A stretch of 5,500 nt of DNA, from NCBI GenBank assembly GCA_902772085.1, contig CACXZL010000149.1, positions 1-5,500 of the forward strand, written 5' to 3'. Position 1 is the stretch's first letter. The number at the start of each line of letters is the position of its first letter. Origin of the DNA: an uncultured Coriobacteriaceae bacterium. GTDB lineage: Bacteria; Actinomycetota; Coriobacteriia; Coriobacteriales; Atopobiaceae. Positions 1 through 4,512 of the stretch are shown in pieces. The notes below the pieces were generated by a model. That model saw only the letters and a list, made by a program, of their open reading frames with translations, did not search any database and was not told the DNA's origin. The position numbers and the translations under genes were made by a program.

Positions 1-106
1 GGAAGCGATGCGCGTGTTGTGTGTCAGCTCCTCCCTCGCCGCATGGAAGCGAGAGGCGCGCGCGTCAGTTCCTCCGTGTGTCAGTTCCTCCGTCCCTCTG
101 TCACAC
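1..106. repeat. Degenerate direct repeats with REP-like hairpin
   Basis: Two related segments follow each other. GGAAGCGA occurs at 1-8 and 45-52, each followed by a GC-rich stretch and then GTCAGYTCCTCC (23-34 and 64-75). The motif GTCAGTTCCTCCGT is then repeated 16 bp on (64-77 and 80-93). The end of the block can fold: GTGTGTCAG (76-84) pairs with CTGTCACAC (98-106) with one mismatch around a 13-nt loop containing the complement of GGGACGG. The reverse strand resembles, from memory, the intergenic repeats with a GGGACGG core flanked by TGAC/GTCA ends found in many anaerobic Gram-positives. No transposase lies nearby in this window, so mobility cannot be judged. Confidence 0.5.
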
Positions 107-112
107 ACGGCT

Positions 113-159
113 CTCGGCAAACGGAAAACCAACAGGAGCATCCCTCGCCAAACGCAAAA
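113..159. repeat. Short imperfect direct repeat pair
   Basis: CTCGGCAAACGGAAAA (113-128) and CTCGCCAAACGCAAAA (144-159) match at 14 of 16 positions, 31 bp apart. They lie just to the right of the hairpin block, in non-coding DNA upstream of the decarboxylase gene. The function is unknown. The pair may be part of the same decayed repeat region. Confidence 0.4.
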
Positions 160-235
160 GCGTCAGAAGCCTGGTGGCCGGCCCGTGAAAAGTGACGCCA
201 TCAGCGCACTTTGCGCATACTCCCCAAAGCCATAC

Positions 236-265
236 TTGCAAGGATGCGCGTTACGGCGTTACAGT
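236..265 (+). promoter_or_regulatory. Weak candidate promoter for the decarboxylase gene
   Basis: TTGCAA (236-241) and TACAGT (260-265), 18 bp apart, each match the sigma-70 consensus at 4 of 6 positions. Immediately after lies a perfect 10-bp palindrome, TTCATATGAA (265-274), near the expected transcription start, where an operator could sit. The leader to the start codon would be about 30 nt. This rests only on motif similarity, and other assignments are possible. Confidence 0.25.
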
Positions 266-301
266 TCATATGAAGTACGATACAACGAGGAAGGGATCTT
301 C

Positions 302-1018
302 ATGCAGGAAAACAAGATGTACCAGGTTTCCACCCTACAAGCCTTTGCCCTAGGCTACACCCGAAAGGTGATAAACGTGGGAGAGCTGATTCTGAAGGGC
401 GACACCGGCTTGGGAACCTTTGAGGATGTAAACGGGGAAATGATCATGGTGGGGGGCCACTGCTACCGGGCAAACAAGAACGGGCGAGTCAGCATGGTCC
501 CTCCGGAGACGGGCATCCCCTTCGCGGCGGTGGCCAGTCTCTACGGGGAGCATCAGTTCGCCATGGATGGGCTGGCCAGCATCGAGGCCGTGAGATCGGA
601 GCTCATGGAGAGAATCGAGGCACGATTTGGCTTAAACAGCATGCACGTCATACAGATTGACGGAGAGTTCGAAAAGGTCTACGCCCGATCCGAGAGTCCC
701 TACAAGTCGCATCATGTGACCCTGAAGGAAATCCTTGGCGAGACCCAGAAGGCGTTTACCTTCAAAAACATCCGCGGATCACTGGTGGGAGTCTACTTCC
801 CCGACTACATGGACGGCATCAACATGCCCGGCTGGCATCTCCACTTTCTCTCAGAGGATCGCACGAAGGGCGGGCATGTCTTTGACGTGAGCATCCGCAC
901 GGGCATAGCGAGGGTGGACAAGGTCAGCAGCATGGAGCTCGATCTCCCCAAAGAAGCAGCATTCGACACCTACTCCCTCAAGCAGGACCTGCGAGACGAG
1001 ATCAGGTCAGTGGAGTAA
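302..1018 (+). CDS. budA: Alpha-acetolactate decarboxylase
   Basis: A 238-residue cytoplasmic enzyme (EC 4.1.1.5) that decarboxylates (S)-2-acetolactate to (R)-acetoin, diverting acetolactate from valine/leucine synthesis into neutral fermentation products. The family motifs are clear. GTFEDVNGEM lies at 38-47. The zinc-site motif GWHLHF followed by GGH supplies His179, His181 and His192, with the same 2- and 11-residue spacing as the three zinc histidines of the Brevibacillus enzyme. The protein ends in Glu238, where the family places an active-site glutamate on the C-terminal tail. Length is normal and no signal peptide is seen. The start at 302 is chosen because GAGGAAGG (287-294) lies 7 nt upstream and because the family homology begins here. 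The frame stays open upstream to position 8, but that part is repeat-derived and unlike any family member. No acetolactate synthase gene is in the window. Also named alsD. Confidence 0.95.
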   Translation: MQENKMYQVSTLQAFALGYTRKVINVGELILKGDTGLGTFEDVNGEMIMVGGHCYRANKNGRVSMVPPETGIPFAAVASLYGEHQFAMDGLASIEAVRSELMERIEARFGLNSMHVIQIDGEFEKVYARSESPYKSHHVTLKEILGETQKAFTFKNIRGSLVGVYFPDYMDGINMPGWHLHFLSEDRTKGGHVFDVSIRTGIARVDKVSSMELDLPKEAAFDTYSLKQDLRDEIRSVE

Positions 1019-1118
1019 GGCATCGCATGCGGCTCGAGAGGGAGGCAAGGGCGCCGTCATGGGATTCGCCCTGCCAAGGTCCAGACTGCCAACAAAAGCG
1101 GGGCGCATTCGAGACACC

Positions 1119-1156
1119 GAGGCGGTGCGGCGATCTCTAGCTCGCTGCACCGCCTC
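1119..1156 (+). terminator. Hairpin between convergent genes, likely terminator
   Basis: The arm at 1119-1133 (GAGGCGGTGCGGCGA) pairs with 1142-1156 (TCGCTGCACCGCCTC) over 15 bp with one G-U pair and an 8-nt loop. On the + strand it is followed by TTTGCAAT, a weak T tract. On the - strand no T tract follows. It lies 100 bp past the decarboxylase stop and about 40 bp past the stop of the convergent gene, so it could end transcription from the left and shield both genes. The stem is strong; the poor T tract lowers confidence in intrinsic termination. Confidence 0.55.
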
Positions 1157-1197
1157 TTTGCAATCAAACAATGTCTTGGCGACAGGACGCTCGCATG

Positions 1198-3213
1198 CTA
1201 GCGCTGCACCAGTCCCATCTGGCCGGGCTGGCCCATCTGTCCTGGCTGCATGTCGGCGCCGGACACGCCGCTCGTGTTGTTCAGCTCAAACTCGTTGGAG
1301 ATGTAGAGGTTTCCGTCGTAGTCAACACCTGCCTCGCCACCGCCGTTTGAACTGCGAATTGTCGCGCTTCCCTCCACGAGGTTGATGTCGCCGTTTGAAT
1401 CCATGCCGTCACCACGGCTGCTTATAGTCAAGTCGCCACCGGTCATGTTTATGGCGTAGTCAAGCTCATCCTCATACGCCGCATCCGCGTTTGCCGCGTT
1501 CACCGCGTCATCGGATGAGTTGATGTCGATGTCACCTCCAAAGATGTTTACGACCGTACCCTCAAGGCCTTCGGTGCTCTTGGTCACGTCGACAGTCGGG
1601 CCCTCCCCGGTCTCCCCATCGCCGATTGTCAGGATGCGATCGGAGTGGATCGCATCGTCTTCTGCCGAGATGGAAATGTCTCCGCTCAGGATGGTAAGGT
1701 CATAGTTTGCATTGATGCCATCGTTGGCAGCCGTAATGTCAAGCGTCGTACCGTCGATCACCAAGCTTGCTTCGTCACCTGTCTTGATGCCGTTCTTTGC
1801 ATTGCCGTTGATCGTGAGGGTACCGTCACCCGTGAGATACACGTGCGAACCCGCCTTGACTTTGATGGCTGCACCGTCATAGGCATCCGCCACGGCCTCG
1901 TCGGTGGATTCCTCGTCTGCGGGGTCCTCGTTGTCCGTCAGGGTCACGTCGCCCGAGACGATAATCTTTACCTCCGCGTCCTTGTTTACGGAAAGAGTTG
2001 CCCCTGTGGTGCTGGTGAGGTCAAGGTCTTGCAATACCAGCACGACGCCCGTGGTGCCCTTCTTGACGATGATGTTGCCGTCAGTCGCGCTGCCGCTGAC
2101 GACGTAGGTCCCCGACTCGGTAATCTTTATCTGGCTGTTTTCATTTGTCACGGCATAGTTGAGAGCGTTCGCCAAGTCGGCAACAAGGTCCCCCGCGGTG
2201 TTTTCCACCTCGCTTGTCACAACCTCGCTCGCGGAGCTCGTCGTGCCCGTCTCGCCCTGGCTTGGCTGCCCCATCTGGTCTTGTGTCGGATTCTGAGCGG
2301 TTCCTTGCTGGCTAGGCTGAGTGAGCCCTTGTTGCATGCCTTCCTGGGTATTTCCAGGCTGCTGCATGCTGGCTTGCTGGTTGCCGGGCTGCTGCACACC
2401 ACCTCGCTGAGATGCATCCTGCGGACTGCTCGTCCATGGGTTTTGTTGCATGTAGTCGTCGTAGCCGGAGAACTGTCCCGCCTCACGTTGCTCAAACGAG
2501 CCGCCATTTCGCATAACGCGCGTGCCAGGCGCCGCCATCTCCATACCCGGCTGAAAGGAGAACGCTCCGCCGTTTACGACGACGTTGCCGGGAGCATTGC
2601 CACCCGTCTGCATCCCAAAGCCTCCGCCAATGAACGTGAAGTCTCCGTTGCCAAAGGTCATCTGGGCGTCGTTTGCGAAGAATCCCGGCTGATCGTTGCC
2701 CACGACCGTAAGGGCGCCTGGGCCTTCAAACGCCATGCTTACGTCACCCTGAATGGTTGCCCTGCAATTCTGCCCCGTGCCGGAGCTCATCACGCGATTG
2801 CTCGATCCTTCTGGCATCGAGATGGTAAGTGAGCTTCCGCTCTTTGCCCTAATCGCAGGGCCACCGTTGCCATCGATGGTCGCGTTGTCCAGGACCAGCG
2901 TTACGTCGCCGACCCCAGGATTCACCTCCACCGTTCCGCGCAGGTTTCCCGTGAGCACGTACGTACCGGGCCCGTTGATCTCAAGCCTTCCCGCATCCTG
3001 CACCGGCATCTGGTTTGCAGGCTGACCATCCGCTTCGTCCACAACCTCAATCGCAGCACGCCCGTCCGACGGAGCGAGCGTTTGTTCCATACCCGCTCGC
3101 ACGGCCGCGCGTGCAGTACCCATGCCTCCGCCCAACGCAACGGCACTTGCCGGTGCAGCTGCCAGAGACCCAGCGAGAGCAACGGAAAGAATGGTGGCAG
3201 AAATCTTTTTCAT
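1198..3213 (-). CDS. Secreted carbohydrate-binding domain protein (Cthe_2159-like)
   Basis: A 671-residue exported protein. Residues 1-24 form a signal peptide: MKKIS, a hydrophobic core, and an A-S-A cleavage site at 22-24. The start at 3213 is set by a strong AAGGAGGAG (3219-3227), 5 nt upstream. The in-frame ATG at 3279 lacks a well-placed RBS and would bury the signal peptide. Residues about 75-240 are a first beta-helix-like region with short strand-turn repeats (TYVLTGNL, DVTLVLDNATI, GNVVVNGGAF). Residues about 245-330 are a Q/G/P/S-rich linker with repeated QQPGN. Residues about 345-645 are a second, acidic beta-helix whose turns carry DGAAI, NGIKT, DGINA, DDAIH, DDAVN and DGMDS. This pattern is that of the Cthe_2159 family (PF14262), whose founder binds cellulose and pectin-type glycans and holds calcium; sugar and metal binding here are inferred. 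The end is unusual: after GVDYDGNLYIS it stops with a PGQMGQPGQMG tail rather than the longer beta region I expect. No wall anchor or transmembrane segment is visible after the signal peptide. Confidence 0.82.
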   Translation of the reverse strand: MKKISATILSVALAGSLAAAPASAVALGGGMGTARAAVRAGMEQTLAPSDGRAAIEVVDEADGQPANQMPVQDAGRLEINGPGTYVLTGNLRGTVEVNPGVGDVTLVLDNATIDGNGGPAIRAKSGSSLTISMPEGSSNRVMSSGTGQNCRATIQGDVSMAFEGPGALTVVGNDQPGFFANDAQMTFGNGDFTFIGGGFGMQTGGNAPGNVVVNGGAFSFQPGMEMAAPGTRVMRNGGSFEQREAGQFSGYDDYMQQNPWTSSPQDASQRGGVQQPGNQQASMQQPGNTQEGMQQGLTQPSQQGTAQNPTQDQMGQPSQGETGTTSSASEVVTSEVENTAGDLVADLANALNYAVTNENSQIKITESGTYVVSGSATDGNIIVKKGTTGVVLVLQDLDLTSTTGATLSVNKDAEVKIIVSGDVTLTDNEDPADEESTDEAVADAYDGAAIKVKAGSHVYLTGDGTLTINGNAKNGIKTGDEASLVIDGTTLDITAANDGINANYDLTILSGDISISAEDDAIHSDRILTIGDGETGEGPTVDVTKSTEGLEGTVVNIFGGDIDINSSDDAVNAANADAAYEDELDYAINMTGGDLTISSRGDGMDSNGDINLVEGSATIRSSNGGGEAGVDYDGNLYISNEFELNNTSGVSGADMQPGQMGQPGQMGLVQR

Positions 3214-3495
3214 GGTGACTCCTCCTTGTGTTTGGTTTCCTTCACCTACCTCAGACACGAGGCTCCACGTGCCCGCCATTCAACTCTCTCGCTCTCCTTA
3301 TCTCTCGCATATAGGTTTATCTGGGCTGAAAAAAGTCATTTGACTCATGACCCGCTTGAAGGCTCCAGACTCCCACCCCACAGTGCCTCTGTTGCCATGC
3401 CAGCGTTTTATTCCTCGCGATGATTGATGTGCATTTGTTATCTTCGTCAATGAGGCCTAAGCTAGAACGCACAAGCACGCAAGACGGGAGACGCC
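3214..3495. promoter_or_regulatory. Divergent intergenic region with inverted repeats
   Basis: These 282 bp separate the start of the secreted-protein gene (-) from the start of the small gene (+), so both promoters should lie here. For the - gene I see only a TATATG at 3308-3313 as a possible -10, with no convincing -35 but an upstream T6 run. GTCAT (3335-3339) and ATGAC (3347-3351) form an inverted repeat with a 7-bp spacer, enclosing TGAC (3341-3344) and the palindrome TCATGA (3345-3350). This could be a regulator site. The stretch 3283-3307 is almost pure pyrimidine on the + strand, giving the - strand leader a purine-rich sequence. No RNA gene was recognised. Confidence 0.4.
3435..3463 (+). 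promoter_or_regulatory. Weak candidate promoter for the small gene
   Basis: TTGTTA (3435-3440) and TAAGCT (3458-3463), 17 bp apart, match the sigma-70 consensus at 4 and 3 of 6 positions. The spacing is ideal and the start codon lies about 33 nt further on, but the -10 is poor. Confidence 0.2.
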
Positions 3496-3711
3496 ATGAA
3501 ACACATAAGCGCAAGAAGCTTGGCAGACGCTGGCTGCAGCGCCGATCTCATAGAGCGATGTGAGCAACACCTACACGAAGGAGATTCGGAGGCATGCCTG
3601 CGTGTGCTACGTGCGCACCGTTGCGACCTCGTGGAAGCCATGCACGAAGCACAACGCCCCATCGACGTGTGCGACTGGATCATCCGAGAGGTCGAGAAGC
3701 AATCCGCATAA
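3496..3711 (+). CDS. Small helical protein of unknown function
   Basis: 71 residues, function not recognised. GGGAG (3486-3490) lies 5 nt before the ATG, a moderate RBS. The protein has no signal peptide or membrane segment and is predicted by eye to be all helical. A short N-terminal part (about 1-25) is followed by EGDSEACLRVLRAHRCDLVE and a C-terminal amphipathic stretch, IDVCDWIIREVEKQ. Leu/Val/Ile recur at three- to four-residue spacing from about 35 to 67, which would suit a helical hairpin or a dimer. The five cysteines (14, 22, 34, 43, 59) are spread out and do not form a CxxC zinc motif. It resembles, from memory, short uncharacterised proteins of Clostridia and Coriobacteriia and, loosely, the dimerisation helix of MerR-type regulators, but it lacks a DNA-binding domain. 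It stands alone, divergent from the secreted-protein gene and with the repeat array downstream. Confidence 0.65.
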   Translation: MKHISARSLADAGCSADLIERCEQHLHEGDSEACLRVLRAHRCDLVEAMHEAQRPIDVCDWIIREVEKQSA

Positions 3712-3873
3712 CGGACGCCATACTCTACCAGCCAGCTGATTGTCTCGCACGCTGCGACGGCACGAAGATCGACCGCGGGCGAAAATGGCAGCTTGTACAC
3801 CACCCGCGTTCCATCGGTGCGGGGGTCATTCCGAGATAAAGAACGTCCTCGATACGAACTGCCGACAATGGAA
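3712..3873. other. Intergenic stretch without an intact gene
   Basis: Between the small gene and the first repeat unit I find no intact gene and no terminator with a T tract. A - strand frame across roughly 3714-3845 reads like ordinary protein, but it has no start of its own and runs into the repeat array, so it is not called as a gene. TTGTACAC at 3793-3800 resembles the array palindrome and may be an outlying half unit. Confidence 0.4.
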
Positions 3874-3916
3874 GTGTACGCGATAGGAAGTGTTTCCGGA
3901 CAAAATGTGTACACGG
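3874..3916 (-). repeat. Array unit 1, inverted
   Basis: Read on the - strand it starts CCGTGTACAC (3907-3916) and ends CGCGTACAC (3874-3882). It is one of the more diverged copies in its middle (GTCCGGAAACAC in place of the usual core). Confidence 0.7.
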
Positions 3917-3931
3917 CAAATAAGCCCCGCA

Positions 3932-3974
3932 CCGTGTACACTTCTCGTCCGAAACCGGTCCCTACCGCGCACAC
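3932..3974 (+). repeat. Array unit 2
   Basis: Starts CCGTGTACAC and ends CCGCGCACAC, with the core CGTCCGAAACCGG. The spacer to the next unit is 20 bp. Confidence 0.8.
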
Positions 3975-3994
3975 TCTCGTCGCAGTGCCCGCCC

Positions 3995-4038
3995 CCGTGT
4001 ACACTTTCCGGCACGCAACGGTCCCTACCGCGCGCACA
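3995..4038 (+). repeat. Array unit 3
   Basis: Starts CCGTGTACAC, with the core GGCACGCAACGG followed by TCCCTACC. The right end CGCGCGCACA carries one extra CG step, or a shifted end, making it 44 bp. The 30-bp spacer after it contains GCCG-AGA-CGGC (4053-4063), a perfect small hairpin. Confidence 0.75.
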
Positions 4039-4068
4039 TTTTAGCCTTAACGGCCGAGACGGCGCGCA

Positions 4069-4111
4069 CCGTGCGCGCTTTCCGTCCCGAACGAGTGCCT
4101 ACCGCGTACAC
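4069..4111 (+). repeat. Array unit 4
   Basis: The left palindrome is the variant GTGCGCGC; the core is CGTCCCGAACGAG; the right end is CCGCGTACAC. Confidence 0.8.
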
Positions 4112-4124
4112 AAAGGGGCCAGCA

Positions 4125-4167
4125 TTGTACGCGGCAGGGGGCCTCCCGTGCCGGGAAGTGCGCGCGG
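4125..4167 (-). repeat. Array unit 5, inverted
   Basis: Read on the - strand it starts CCGCGCGCAC (4158-4167) and ends CCGCGTACAA. Its middle is diverged (CCGGCACGGGAGG) but keeps the unit length and the 33-bp distance between end palindromes. Confidence 0.7.
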
Positions 4168-4182
4168 CGGGGGTGCTTTTTG

Positions 4183-4225
4183 CCGTGTGCACTTTCCGTC
4201 CGGAAGCCCTCCCCACCGCGTACAT
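4183..4225 (+). repeat. Array unit 6
   Basis: Starts CCGTGTGCAC, with the core CGTCCGGAAGCCC, and ends CCGCGTACAT. The following spacer holds GGGCGC-G-GCGCCC (4229-4241), a perfect inverted repeat. Confidence 0.8.
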
Positions 4226-4246
4226 TCTGGGCGCGGCGCCCGTGCG

Positions 4247-4289
4247 CCGTGCGCGCTTTCCGTCCGTAACGGGTCCCTGCCGTGTACAT
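4247..4289 (+). repeat. Array unit 7
   Basis: Starts CCGTGCGCGC, with the core CGTCCGTAACGGG, and ends CCGTGTACAT. The spacer after it is the perfect hairpin CTGCGC-GTG-GCGCAG (4291-4305). Confidence 0.8.
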
Positions 4290-4309
4290 TCTGCGCGTGG
4301 CGCAGCCCC

Positions 4310-4352
4310 CCGTGTACGCTTTCCGTCCCGAACGGTTCCCTGCCGTGTACAC
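4310..4352 (+). repeat. Array unit 8, closest to consensus
   Basis: Starts CCGTGTACGC, with the core CGTCCCGAACGG, then TTCCCTG, and ends CCGTGTACAC. The spacer after it forms GGGCA-CCAGAC-TGCCC (4356-4371). Confidence 0.8.
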
Positions 4353-4371
4353 ATTGGGCACCAGACTGCCC

Positions 4372-4393
4372 CCGTGCACACTTTTTGGGACAC
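4372..4393 (+). repeat. Array unit 9, partial
   Basis: CCGTGCACACTTT begins as a normal left end. The sequence then departs from the unit (TTGGGACACC) and no right palindrome follows at 33 bp. It is either a truncated copy or a decayed end of the array. Confidence 0.6.
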
Positions 4394-4432
4394 CACTCAA
4401 AGAAATCGCTCAGACCCCCATCGACCGGGCGA

Positions 4433-4448
4433 TGCGCCACACGGCGCA
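4433..4448. other. Small hairpin downstream of the SbcC gene
   Basis: TGCGCC (4433-4438) and GGCGCA (4443-4448) form a perfect 6-bp stem with an ACAC loop, next to a second, weaker one, CATCG (4419-4423) with CGATG (4430-4434). They lie 65-95 bp past the sbcC stop on its - strand. No T tract follows on either strand, so intrinsic termination is doubtful. Confidence 0.25.
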
Positions 4449-4512
4449 CGGCCAATCTCGAGCTTGTACGCACCTGTTTCCAGCGCATGCAACCGGGCTT
4501 AGAAACAGTTCC

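Larger units (their letters stand above)
3874..4381. repeat. Array of palindrome-bounded repeats (REP/BIME-like)
   Basis: Eight full units of 43-44 bp and one partial unit, separated by 13-30 bp, span about 508 bp. A forward unit starts CCGTGTACAC, continues TTTCCGTCC, a GAACGG-like core and CCCTRC, and ends CCGYGTACAY. It is thus bounded by direct copies of CCGYGTACAC whose last 8 bases are palindromic. The two palindromes are 33 bp apart (start to start) in every unit. Six full units are forward and two (3874-3916, 4125-4167) inverted. Divergence is mainly by C/T and G/A transitions. The core CCGT...ACGG can form a small hairpin, and several spacers are hairpins too. The array lies between the 3' ends of two convergent genes. 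Position, palindromy and mixed orientation suggest a REP/BIME-like family; any host factor or transposase is unknown. Confidence 0.85.

Noticed and set aside
8..301. In-frame N-terminal extension of the decarboxylase from the ATG at 8
   Set aside because: It would add 98 residues of basic, repeat-derived sequence unknown in the family. A good RBS and the family's normal N-terminus point to 302.
1019..1197. A small gene in the gap between the convergent genes
   Set aside because: The + frame from 1059 overlaps the hairpin and runs antisense into the secreted-protein gene; it has no supporting RBS or domain.
1645..2832. 395-residue + strand frame opposite the secreted-protein gene
   Set aside because: It is antisense to a well-supported gene with signal peptide and family repeats; its own product has no recognisable domain.
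3214..3279. Upstream start of the secreted protein at 3279
   Set aside because: It would place 22 residues before a canonical signal peptide and has no well-spaced RBS, while 3213 has AAGGAGGAG 5 nt before it.
3874..4381. CRISPR array
   Set aside because: Units are diverged, two are inverted, spacers are 13-30 bp and partly palindromic, and no cas gene is present.
3874..4381. Integron attC cassette array
   Set aside because: No RYYYAAC/GTTRRRY core sites, no cassette genes between units and no integrase in the window.
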